Position numbers and translations under genes: made by a program. Shown in pieces: positions 25,897-33,264 of a stretch of 64,000 bases of DNA. Every line of letters begins with the position of its first letter. The stretch's first letter is position 1. The stretch covers positions 44,765 to 108,764 of the forward strand of contig NZ_JAFWFN010000031.1 in assembly GCF_017515565.1 (NCBI RefSeq), written 5' to 3'. Below the pieces are notes generated by a model. The model was given only the letters and a program-made list of their open reading frames with translations. It had not been told where the DNA came from and did not search any database. This stretch comes from Halomonas sp. GTDB lineage: Bacteria; Pseudomonadota; Gammaproteobacteria; Pseudomonadales; Halomonadaceae.

Positions 25897-26725
25897 ACCC
25901 TCATCCCCCATTGTGGTGGAAAACCCTTGGGAGCGACTGAATGCCTTTACCGATGCGCGGATTGGCCTAGGGCGCGCTGGGGTCAGTCTACCCACCCGCA
26001 AGCTATTAGCGTTCCAGCTGGCCCACGCGCAAGCCCAGGATGCCGTTCACTGCTCGCTTGATTGTGAAGCCTTAGAGGCAGAGCTAACCGACACGCTTAA
26101 CCTCACTGCGTCGCCTATTCGCTTACACAGCCTTGCACAGGATCGCGCTACTTATCTGCAGCGGCCCGATTATGGTCGACGTTTAAGCGAGCCATCGCGG
26201 GAACAGCTGCAGCAAGCCGCTGCGTCAGGTCAGCGTTTCGATTTAGCCGTGGTAGTTGTCGATGGCCTTTCTGCTCTGGCTGTGCAGCAAAACAGCGCGC
26301 TGTTTCTCGCCGCGCTGAATCAATGTCTGAACGACGATGCCTCTGATTGGCAATTGGCACCGCTCACTATTGTTGAGCAAGGGCGTGTCGCCATTGGCGA
26401 TGAAGTGGGTGCGCTGCTTAACGCCGATGCGGTGCTGGTGATGATTGGCGAACGCCCAGGGTTGAGTTCGCCAGATAGCCTGGGCCTTTATATGACCTGG
26501 GCACCCGACGTGGGTCTAAAAGACGATCGCCGCAACTGTATTTCAAATGTTCGCCCGGCAGGATTGAACCCCGAGGAGGCTGCACGGCGGATGCTATTGC
26601 TATTAAAAGAGGCCCGGCAGCTAAGGCTTTCCGGCGTAAAGTTGAAAGATCGCAGCGAAGACAACGTGCTGGAAGGCGACGCAGTCGCCACAGGCTTTAA
26701 GGATAACTTCCTCGTCGCTGATTGA
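25886..26725 (+). CDS. eutC: Ethanolamine ammonia-lyase small subunit EutC
   Basis: Cobalamin-contacting small subunit, 279 residues. Features include RIGLGRAGVSLPT near residue 25, FDLAVVVVDGLSALAV near 120, a Rossmann-like strand ADAVLVMIGERPGLSSPDSLGLYMTW near 180, and a C-terminal RNCISNVRP segment. A longer reading from 25826 lies inside eutB; ATG at 25886, overlapping the eutB end, is the sensible start and preserves coupling. With eutB it forms the active enzyme; no reactivating factor is encoded nearby. Confidence 0.93.
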   Translation: MVHRPSSPIVVENPWERLNAFTDARIGLGRAGVSLPTRKLLAFQLAHAQAQDAVHCSLDCEALEAELTDTLNLTASPIRLHSLAQDRATYLQRPDYGRRLSEPSREQLQQAAASGQRFDLAVVVVDGLSALAVQQNSALFLAALNQCLNDDASDWQLAPLTIVEQGRVAIGDEVGALLNADAVLVMIGERPGLSSPDSLGLYMTWAPDVGLKDDRRNCISNVRPAGLNPEEAARRMLLLLKEARQLRLSGVKLKDRSEDNVLEGDAVATGFKDNFLVAD

Positions 26726-26789
26726 AGCCAATGTTGCATTCATTAAGCGGTAGTGAAACGCTGGATATCCCACTTTTTGAGGAGTCACC

Positions 26790-27293
26790 ATGACGTTAAC
26801 CTTTACCGATCCAAGCGAGCAGCAGCGCTGGTATGCCGTGGACGATGGCGTAATGGGCGGCGAGTCCCATAGTGGGTTTCGTATTGAAGAAGAGACAGGC
26901 TGCTTTTATGGCGAGGTCTCATTGGAAAACGGCGGCGGCTTTGCCTCTGTACGCCGCGAGCCTAACCACGTTGAACAATCGCTTACCCAGGGCGAGGGCT
27001 TAAGGCTTCGGGTGCGCGGCGATGGTCGCACCTACCAGCTGCGTTTAAAAAGTACTGCATTAGAGGATGCCAGTGCCTATCGGGTAACGTTCACGCCTAC
27101 CAAAGATGAGTGGGAAACGTGGGATTTTCCTTGGCATAGCTTTGAAGCCGTGCGCCGCGGCACGCTGCTTGGCAGTGCGCCGCTGCTAGATCCTGAAAGC
27201 ATTCATCAAATTGGTTTTTTAATTGCCGACAGAACCGCTGGGCCATTTGCTCTCTACGTATTGAGACTAGAGGCGTTGAGCGGAAATAAGTAG
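26790..27293 (+). CDS. CIA30 family (complex I intermediate-associated protein 30-like)
   Basis: A 167-residue protein with the NADH:ubiquinone oxidoreductase intermediate-associated protein 30 fold, a galactose-binding-like beta-sandwich. Signature parts are the N-terminal WYAVDDGVMGGESHSGF (conserved DGVMGG), GEVSLENGGGFASVR near residue 48, LRVRGDGRTYQLRL near 73 and the ending IGFLIADRTAGPFALYVLRLEAL. Bacterial members are of unclear function and not tied to complex I. Start ATG at 26790 follows GAGG. It stands between eutC and the pyp module on the same strand. Confidence 0.88.
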   Translation: MTLTFTDPSEQQRWYAVDDGVMGGESHSGFRIEEETGCFYGEVSLENGGGFASVRREPNHVEQSLTQGEGLRLRVRGDGRTYQLRLKSTALEDASAYRVTFTPTKDEWETWDFPWHSFEAVRRGTLLGSAPLLDPESIHQIGFLIADRTAGPFALYVLRLEALSGNK

Positions 27294-27385
27294 AACGTTT
27301 TTCGTATCTCATTAAATAGTATTAGCTGATTGCTTTGAGGCCCTGATACTGCTAAATTCGAAAGGTGGTTCAATTTATGTATACC

Positions 27386-27397
27386 TTTTGTACAAAA
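27386..27397. promoter_or_regulatory. 12-bp palindrome in the pyp upstream region
   Basis: TTTTGTACAAAA is a perfect palindrome 50 bases before the pyp start, in the AT-rich stretch that should hold the promoter. No recognised regulator site matches. It may be an operator; chance cannot be excluded at this length in AT-rich sequence. Confidence 0.35.
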
Positions 27398-27446
27398 TTT
27401 AAAGTATTCAATGCGTCTGCAGGGTACTCAAACAGGAGATGTGGTA

Positions 27447-27830
27447 ATGGCGATGGAAACAGTGCGTTTCGGCGGCGATGATATTGAAAATGCCCTAGCC
27501 AATATGGATGACAAAAAGCTTGATACGCTGGCTTTTGGCGCCATTCAATTAGATGCTAATGGCAAAATCATTCAATACAACGCAGCGGAAGGCGGTATTA
27601 CCGGTCGTGACCCTAAAAGCGTCATTGGCAAAAATTTCTTTACTGAAGTTGCTCCCTGCACGCAAAGCAAAGAATTTCAGGGGCGTTTTAAGGAAGGCGT
27701 TAAAAATGGTGACTTAAACACCATGTTTGAGTACGTGTTTGATTATCAGATGACGCCCACAAAAGTAAAAGTGCACATGAAAAAGGCGCTTTCTGGAGAT
27801 ACTTTCTGGATTTTCGTTAAACGCTTATAA
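27447..27830 (+). CDS. pyp: Photoactive yellow protein (PYP), blue-light receptor
   Basis: A 127-residue PAS-fold blue-light photoreceptor that binds p-coumaric acid as a thioester and undergoes a trans-cis photocycle. Every key residue of Halorhodospira halophila PYP is present with a +2 offset: Tyr44, Glu48, Thr52 and Arg54 (chromophore pocket), Cys71 in VAPCTQ (thioester attachment), Tyr100 and Met102 (Tyr98 and Met100 there). Long stretches, such as the [18 protein letters not shown] segment, match H. halophila PYP as I recall it. Start ATG at 27447 has AGGAG 8 bases upstream. It is followed by a terminator-like hairpin and then the chromophore genes. Free-standing PAS with no output domain, so the partner is unknown. 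Confidence 0.97.
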   Translation: MAMETVRFGGDDIENALANMDDKKLDTLAFGAIQLDANGKIIQYNAAEGGITGRDPKSVIGKNFFTEVAPCTQSKEFQGRFKEGVKNGDLNTMFEYVFDYQMTPTKVKVHMKKALSGDTFWIFVKRL

Positions 27831-27847
27831 CCCAGATTACCCAAGGG

Positions 27848-27884
27848 CCGCCCGCTCAATGGATACTATGAGTGGGCGGTTTTG
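27848..27884 (+). terminator. Terminator/attenuator between pyp and the CoA ligase gene
   Basis: CCGCCCGCTCA (27848-27858), a 10-base loop, TGAGTGGGCGG (27869-27879), then TTTTGTGTTT. The 11-bp stem contains one G-T pair and is followed by T-rich sequence. It lies 18 bases past the pyp stop and 45 bases before the ligase start. It should give abundant pyp mRNA and limited read-through into the two enzymes. Confidence 0.8.
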
Positions 27885-27928
27885 TGTTTAAACCGTACGA
27901 TATTTCTGGCGTTATTAAGGATCATCAG

Positions 27929-29059
27929 ATGCCTCAGTGGCTAAGCGAAGCCGATTGCAAGGCGGTACTGCAATCTCTGCTAAGCGCTGAACTCGCTGCC
28001 TACCGCGGAACTCCCGCGCCAGACTGGCAAAGTTCGCCCTCCATCGACTCCCTCGAAAGACTGCATCTCGCCGCCTGTGTAAATGAATACTTCCGTTTAC
28101 ATGAAACAGGGGTGGAAGATCGTCTTCTTATGACTCGGCACATTGATGACTGGGCAGCCATTGTGGCGCAGGCGCTCGATGATACGTCCGGCCTTACGTT
28201 TCGCACGTCTGGGAGTACAGGCGCTCCGACCGCCCACTTACACCGTTGGGAGGATATAGAAGCAGAAGTGAAGGCGTTAATACGCCGCTTAGCGCCTGTG
28301 ATGCCAGTTAACCGTGTCATAGGGTGGTTGCCGGTACATCACCTTTACGGTTTTATGTGGGGAGTGGCGCTACCCCGGTTGATGGGCGCAACACGCATAA
28401 CTGTCGAGCATGCTGTTCCACCTGCCTTAACGCCTGGCGATCTGCTGGTGACTGTGCCGCCCTGCTGGGACTACCTGGCAAACACTCGCAAGGGGTGGCC
28501 TGAAAACGTGACGGGCGTCTCGTCATCGGCACCCCTTTCGGCGGTTACGTCTAACGCGCTGGCCGAGCAAGGCTTAGCTGGTTTGCTCGATATTTATGGC
28601 AGTACAGAAACCGGTGGTGTGGCAACCCGTTGGCGTGCCTCTGATCCCTACCAGCTGCTAACCCACTGGCAACGCCACGATACACAGCACCTTCAGCGCG
28701 TTAATAGTGATCACCCGGTTCCGCTTCTGGACGCTACGCAGTGGGTCGACGACACCCGCTTTATCGTGAAAGGTCGGTTTGATGATGTCGTCATCATCGG
28801 TGGTGTTAACGTCAGCCCCCAGCATGTCGCGCGGAATCTATGCGCGTTAACCGGTGTTGCCGACTGTAGTGTGCGCGTCACAGGGTCTGCTTCATCGCCG
28901 CGTTTAAAGGCGTTCGTGGTTCCTGCGCAAGATGAACATGAAACAGCCAGTACGATTGCCCAAGCCACGGCCCAATGGCCAGCAGCAGAGCGCCCGGTAA
29001 GCGTTACTTATGGTGCATCGCTACCAACTAATGCGATGGGCAAACTCACTGATTGGTAA
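27929..29059 (+). CDS. pcl: p-Coumaroyl-CoA ligase of the PYP-activation type
   Basis: Activates p-coumaric acid as its CoA thioester, the donor for PYP chromophore attachment. The 376-residue protein is a compact acyl-adenylate ligase, far shorter than plant 4-coumarate:CoA ligases (about 550), as expected of the PYP-associated family (TIGR02372). Motifs: phosphate loop RTSGSTGAPTA (about 95; the usual Lys after Pro is absent), DIYGSTETGG (about 222), VKGRFDDVVIIGGVNVSP (about 280) and the C-terminal PTNAMGKL with the catalytic Lys. An upstream start at 27872 overlaps the hairpin; ATG at 27929 with AAGGA is preferred. The tal gene follows after 22 bases. Confidence 0.9.
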   Translation: MPQWLSEADCKAVLQSLLSAELAAYRGTPAPDWQSSPSIDSLERLHLAACVNEYFRLHETGVEDRLLMTRHIDDWAAIVAQALDDTSGLTFRTSGSTGAPTAHLHRWEDIEAEVKALIRRLAPVMPVNRVIGWLPVHHLYGFMWGVALPRLMGATRITVEHAVPPALTPGDLLVTVPPCWDYLANTRKGWPENVTGVSSSAPLSAVTSNALAEQGLAGLLDIYGSTETGGVATRWRASDPYQLLTHWQRHDTQHLQRVNSDHPVPLLDATQWVDDTRFIVKGRFDDVVIIGGVNVSPQHVARNLCALTGVADCSVRVTGSASSPRLKAFVVPAQDEHETASTIAQATAQWPAAERPVSVTYGASLPTNAMGKLTDW

Positions 29060-29081
29060 TTTTTGTACAGGAAGTGCTGTT

Positions 29082-30650
29082 ATGAACGATGGCTCTCGGA
29101 CGTTAGAAGAGATTGAAAACATCGCCCTTGGGCGTCAGGTGCTTGTGCTGTCGCAAGAAGAAAAACGAGCGAGCGCAAAAGCACACGCTTTTCTGTGCGA
29201 CGCTATTAACCAACGACGCCGTATCTACGGGGTTACTACAGGGTATGGGCCGCTAGCCACTACGGACGTAGACCCAAAGCAGTCAGCGCTTCTGCAGCAG
29301 AATTTGGTTTATCACCTGTGTAGCGGCGTTGGAGAGCCGCTGGCACACACCCATGTACGGGCCATGATGGTGGCGCGCGTCGCGAGCCTAGTTCGCGGAC
29401 ACTCCGGCGCGAACCCTTTAGTCATAGAGCGGCTGCTTGCCTGGCTTGAGGCGGACGTGGTGCCGGAAGTGCCTTCGCGAGGCACGGTAGGGGCGAGCGG
29501 CGATTTAACGCCGCTGGCGCACCTAGCCCGCGCATTGAGCGGTGAAGGCAGAGTGAGCCTGCGTGGCGGCCGTTGGATCGAAAGCGCCGATGCTCACCGG
29601 CAATTGGGTTGGGAGCCGCTTGTCCTACAAGGCAAAGATGCGATTGCGCTCGTCAACGGCACATCCACCACGGCGGGGATCGCGGCGTTAAATGCCACCG
29701 CTGCGCAACGAGCGGTAAAACTCAGTGCCTTACTGGTACTGCTTTACTCGGAACTACTGGGAGGGCATCGCGAGGCGTTTCATCCGTTGATCGGCAAGCT
29801 TCGTCCACACCCAGGCCAGCGGCAGCTTCATGAGTGGCTTTGGTCGCTATCAGCAACTAGCGATGCACTCATACCTTGGAGGCCCGTATCGGAGCAGCTT
29901 CCAGACATGCCGAGTGATATTACCCAGCACCGGCCGCTACCCCAAGATGCTTATACGCTGCGCTGTGCACCCCAGGCGTTAGGTGCCGTGTGGGACGTTG
30001 TTGAGCAACATGCGCAAACGGTGCGTATCGAACTGGAAGCAGTCACTGATAACCCGCTACTGTTTGCCGATGACGGCCTGATTTTGCACGGTGGGAATTT
30101 TTTTGGGCAGCACTTAGCCTTTGCCAGCGATCACCTCAACAATGCGCTCATTCAGATGGCGCTTTACAGCGAGCGTCGCATTGCAAGAATTACCGACCCT
30201 TTAAAAAACAAGGGGCTTCCCGCCTTTATGCAGCCGCTTGATACGGGGTTGCACAGCGGTTTTATGGGAGCTCAGGTGAGTGCCACGGCGCTAGTGGCTG
30301 AATTACGTAGCCACGCCATGCCCGCTTCTATTCAGTCTATTCCTACGAATGCGGATAATCAGGATATCGTGCCGCTGGGAACCATTGCCGCACGCCGCGC
30401 AAGCACGAGTTTAGAGCAGCTTTACCAAATCTTAGCGATCGAAGCCTTGGTGCTGGTGCAGGGCGCTGAATTGAAGAACACCCACGCGCTTAGCCATGCT
30501 TCCCAAGTAGTGTGCCGCTGGGTTCGAGAAACGATCCGCCCGCTTGAGCAAGACCGCCCTTTATCAGAAGACATTACCCAACTCTCAAAGATGCTTGCCG
30601 ACCCAGACCATGTCGCTCCGCTAATGGCACTGCTAGATACAACCTCGTAG
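29082..30650 (+). CDS. tal: Tyrosine ammonia-lyase (HAL/PAL family), PYP chromophore synthesis
   Basis: Deaminates L-tyrosine to trans-p-coumaric acid. The 522-residue protein has the Ala138-Ser139-Gly140 triad in TVGASGDLTPLAHL that cyclises to the MIO electrophile, the catalytic Tyr in RIYGVTTGYG (Tyr49 and neighbours), and the selectivity pair His78-Leu79 in NLVYHLCSGVG, matching His89-Leu90 of Rhodobacter TAL (tyrosine-preferring) rather than the Ser-His of histidine ammonia-lyases. No hut genes adjoin it. An upstream start at 29010 lies inside the ligase gene; ATG at 29082 with AGGAAG is preferred. With pyp and pcl it completes the module. A hairpin without T-run follows. Confidence 0.93.
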   Translation: MNDGSRTLEEIENIALGRQVLVLSQEEKRASAKAHAFLCDAINQRRRIYGVTTGYGPLATTDVDPKQSALLQQNLVYHLCSGVGEPLAHTHVRAMMVARVASLVRGHSGANPLVIERLLAWLEADVVPEVPSRGTVGASGDLTPLAHLARALSGEGRVSLRGGRWIESADAHRQLGWEPLVLQGKDAIALVNGTSTTAGIAALNATAAQRAVKLSALLVLLYSELLGGHREAFHPLIGKLRPHPGQRQLHEWLWSLSATSDALIPWRPVSEQLPDMPSDITQHRPLPQDAYTLRCAPQALGAVWDVVEQHAQTVRIELEAVTDNPLLFADDGLILHGGNFFGQHLAFASDHLNNALIQMALYSERRIARITDPLKNKGLPAFMQPLDTGLHSGFMGAQVSATALVAELRSHAMPASIQSIPTNADNQDIVPLGTIAARRASTSLEQLYQILAIEALVLVQGAELKNTHALSHASQVVCRWVRETIRPLEQDRPLSEDITQLSKMLADPDHVAPLMALLDTTS

Positions 30651-30673
30651 GAGAGCGCTTAACGCGCTCTCCT
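30649..30673 (+). terminator. Hairpin at the end of tal
   Basis: AGGAGAGCGC (30649-30658), loop TTAAC, GCGCTCTCCT (30664-30673). It begins within the tal stop codon. A 10-bp GC-rich stem is strong, but no T-run follows (next bases are CCACTAAGG), so it may be a processed 3' end or a Rho-dependent stop rather than an intrinsic terminator. Confidence 0.55.
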
Positions 30674-30749
30674 CCACTAAGGTCGTCTCGTATGTAGTGG
30701 GTTATTCAAGGAGGCTTGCGCAAGGTATTTTCAATAAGAGCACCTCCCC

Positions 30750-32516
30750 ATGAAACTTTCTCCTGCGTATCGCTTAGCAGCCACAATTCTGCATGGTTTT
30801 GATGCCTATCGTGGGCGTTTTAAACAGATCACGGCGGACGCCAGTCGTCGTTTCCGCGATGCTGCGTGGCGCGAAGCGCAGCAAGCGTCCGCTGCCCGTA
30901 TCAACCTCTACGAAGAGCGGGTAGGCGATACCCTAGAGCGTTTGCAGCGCACTTTTGACCATGATGTGCTGGCGCACTGTGAAACCTGGGGGGAAGCCCG
31001 CGGTCACTATGCCGAAATGATTGCCCAGCGGCTGGATTACGAGCTGGCGGAGACGTTTTTCAACTCACTGTTTTGCTCAGTGTTTCACTATCGCCACATC
31101 CGTAACGACTGGATGTTTGTTTACAGCTCCCGTGAAGACGCTGCCCACCACTCCGGCATTGAGCTGTGCCGAAGGCAAGCAGTAAACGGCGACTGGCAAG
31201 CAGCACTGGCCTGGGCGCTGGATGAGGCACCGTTTGACAACCCATTTGCTGACTTGGAGGGCGATATTGCCCTAGGGGCCGATCTGCTGAAAAGCCAGCT
31301 CCCAGCGGCTATTTTGGAGGCAGCAGATGCCCAGATTGAGCTGCTAAAAAACGTCTTTTATCGTAACAAAGGAGCGTACTTGGTGGGCCGTATTTTAGGC
31401 GGCGGCGAGCAGGTGCCGTTGGTACTGCCAGTGCTTCACGGCGAAGGCTTTGGCGAGCAGCAGGGCGGTGACCCTTGCCTACACTTGGATACCGTGCTGA
31501 CAGAAACGGATGAAGTCTCGATTATCTTCTCGTTTACCCGCGCCTATTTTCAGGTGGAAGTACCGGTGCCGAGCGAATTTGTCAGCTACCTAAAGCGGCT
31601 AATGCCCCATAAGCCTGAAAGTGAGCTGTATGCTGCGATTGGCTTTTTTAAGTACGGCAAAACGGCTTTTTTCCGGGCGCTTAATCTGCAGGTTGCTAAG
31701 CGCGAAGATCAGTTTATTATCGCGCCCGGTGTTCGTGGCATGGTGATGGCGGTGTTTGTACTGCCCAGCTTTCGCACCGTCTTTAAGATCATTAAAGATA
31801 AATTTGACCCCGCCAAGGAGGTTACCCACGCGGTGGTGCGCGAGAAGTACCGGCTGGTAAAGCGCCACGATCGGGTGGGGCGAATGGCGGATACCCAGGA
31901 ATTCTCAAACTTTATCGTCCGCAAAGACCACTTCGCGCCGGACTGCCTAGAGCATCTGCTGGAGGTCGCGCCCTCTACGGTATCGCTTAAAGATGACAAG
32001 GTGATCATCAAGCACTGCTACACCGAGCGGATGATGACACCGCTCAATATCTATCTTGAGCAGTGCAGCGCCGATGAGCAGGTGATGGTGCTCAAGGATT
32101 ACGGCAACGCCATCAAGCAGATGGCGGCGGCAAATATTTTTCCTGGCGATATGCTGCTGAAAAACTTCGGTGTCACCCGCCATGGGCGGGTGATTTTTTA
32201 CGATTACGATGAGGTCAGCTACCTCACCGAGTGTCGTTTTCGGCACATTCCCAAATCCTACGGCAATGACTTTCAAGGGTGTGGGGCCGAGAGCTTTTCC
32301 ATTGGCCCCAACGACATCTTTCCTGAGGAGTTTGGCCCCTTCATGTTTGCCAACCCCGCGCTTCGCGCTGTTTTTATGCAGCAGCATCCTGAGCTGTTTG
32401 ACCCGGACTACTGGCTGGAACTGCAGCAGGCGATTATTGATGGGCGGGTGATTGATGTTTATCCCTACCGCAATAAACAGCGTTTCGCAGGAACGATAGG
32501 GCAGCTGGTATATTAA
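30750..32516 (+). CDS. aceK: Isocitrate dehydrogenase kinase/phosphatase AceK
   Basis: Bifunctional enzyme that phosphorylates isocitrate dehydrogenase to divert isocitrate into the glyoxylate bypass and reverses this when the bypass is not needed. The 588-residue length matches E. coli AceK (578). The ATP-binding region includes IIAPGVRGMVMAVFVLPSF (about 325) and the catalytic part NIFPGDMLLKNFGVTRHGRVIFYDYDE (about 460-490) with the Asp, Asn and DYDE metal motif. It stands alone here without aceB/aceA, unlike the enterobacterial operon. The ribosome-binding site is weak. Confidence 0.96.
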   Translation: MKLSPAYRLAATILHGFDAYRGRFKQITADASRRFRDAAWREAQQASAARINLYEERVGDTLERLQRTFDHDVLAHCETWGEARGHYAEMIAQRLDYELAETFFNSLFCSVFHYRHIRNDWMFVYSSREDAAHHSGIELCRRQAVNGDWQAALAWALDEAPFDNPFADLEGDIALGADLLKSQLPAAILEAADAQIELLKNVFYRNKGAYLVGRILGGGEQVPLVLPVLHGEGFGEQQGGDPCLHLDTVLTETDEVSIIFSFTRAYFQVEVPVPSEFVSYLKRLMPHKPESELYAAIGFFKYGKTAFFRALNLQVAKREDQFIIAPGVRGMVMAVFVLPSFRTVFKIIKDKFDPAKEVTHAVVREKYRLVKRHDRVGRMADTQEFSNFIVRKDHFAPDCLEHLLEVAPSTVSLKDDKVIIKHCYTERMMTPLNIYLEQCSADEQVMVLKDYGNAIKQMAAANIFPGDMLLKNFGVTRHGRVIFYDYDEVSYLTECRFRHIPKSYGNDFQGCGAESFSIGPNDIFPEEFGPFMFANPALRAVFMQQHPELFDPDYWLELQQAIIDGRVIDVYPYRNKQRFAGTIGQLVY

Positions 32517-32550
32517 GAAGCCGTAAGGCGCAATGTAACCGAGGGACACT

Positions 32551-33264
32551 ATGACAGCACCCCCCCACTTAGTGGTTTTTACCGGCTCAGGCATTAGCGT
32601 CGAGAGTGGCATTAGGTCTTTTCGCGCCAGCGACGGGCTATGGGAAGAGTATCCCTTAGAGGAAGTGGCCACACCGCAAGGGTGGCGCCGTGACCCTGAA
32701 CGCGTCTTGGAGTTTTATAACCAGCGCCGAGAGCAGATTCGAAAGGCAAAGCCTAATGCGGCCCATAAAGCACTGGCGGCGCTTGAAAAAGAGGGCTTTA
32801 AAGTAAGCGTTGTGACACAAAATATTGACGACCTGCACGAGCGAGCGGGGTCGCGGGACGTGCTGCATCTGCATGGTGAGATTCTGCAGGCGCGCTCTTC
32901 TGTCGATATGCGGCTTCGCTATCGGCTGCCCAAGCGCGGTATTGCGCTGGGTGATGTGTGCGATATGGGCAGCCAGCTGCGCCCAGATGTGGTGTGGTTC
33001 GGTGAGTCGGTGCCACTGTTTGATGATGCCTGTGCCTTGGCTAGTGAAGCAGATTTTTTCCTCGTGGTAGGTACGTCATTGGCGGTAATGCCCGCCGCTT
33101 CACTCTTGACCTATATCGGCTACGACACCCCTTGTGCACTCATTGACCCCGACGCCGATTCACTCACCCCCCCGGGTGTGCTGGCGATCAACACGACCGC
33201 AGGGGAAGGCGTACCTGCGCTCGTGAACCAGTGGCGTAAGCAGGGGAGCCTGATACTGCCTTAG
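32551..33264 (+). CDS. cobB: NAD-dependent protein deacylase, Sir2 family (CobB-like, zinc cysteines missing)
   Basis: A 237-residue sirtuin that uses NAD+ to remove acyl groups from lysines. Seen: the NAD-binding TGSGISVESGIRSFR (about 10), the Tyr and Arg in FYNQRREQ (about 57-60) that mark class III desuccinylase/demalonylase activity, TQNIDDLHERAG, the catalytic His in LHLHGE (about 109) and VVWFGESVP. The usual four zinc Cys are not there: the first pair is replaced (ARSSVDM) and only one Cys remains in GDVCDMGSQLRPD. Either the zinc ribbon is lost or remodelled. Its stop overlaps the convergent bioA stop by 4 bases. Substrates unknown. Confidence 0.88.
   Translation: MTAPPHLVVFTGSGISVESGIRSFRASDGLWEEYPLEEVATPQGWRRDPERVLEFYNQRREQIRKAKPNAAHKALAALEKEGFKVSVVTQNIDDLHERAGSRDVLHLHGEILQARSSVDMRLRYRLPKRGIALGDVCDMGSQLRPDVVWFGESVPLFDDACALASEADFFLVVGTSLAVMPAASLLTYIGYDTPCALIDPDADSLTPPGVLAINTTAGEGVPALVNQWRKQGSLILP

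Noticed and set aside
29082-30650. Histidine ammonia-lyase (hutH)
   Set aside because: The selectivity pair is His-Leu as in tyrosine ammonia-lyases, no hut genes are near, and it follows pyp and the p-coumaroyl-CoA ligase.
31947-32672. Antisense open frame of 241 codons opposite the end of aceK
   Set aside because: Covers the highly conserved AceK catalytic region on the other strand; composition is that of a shadow frame.
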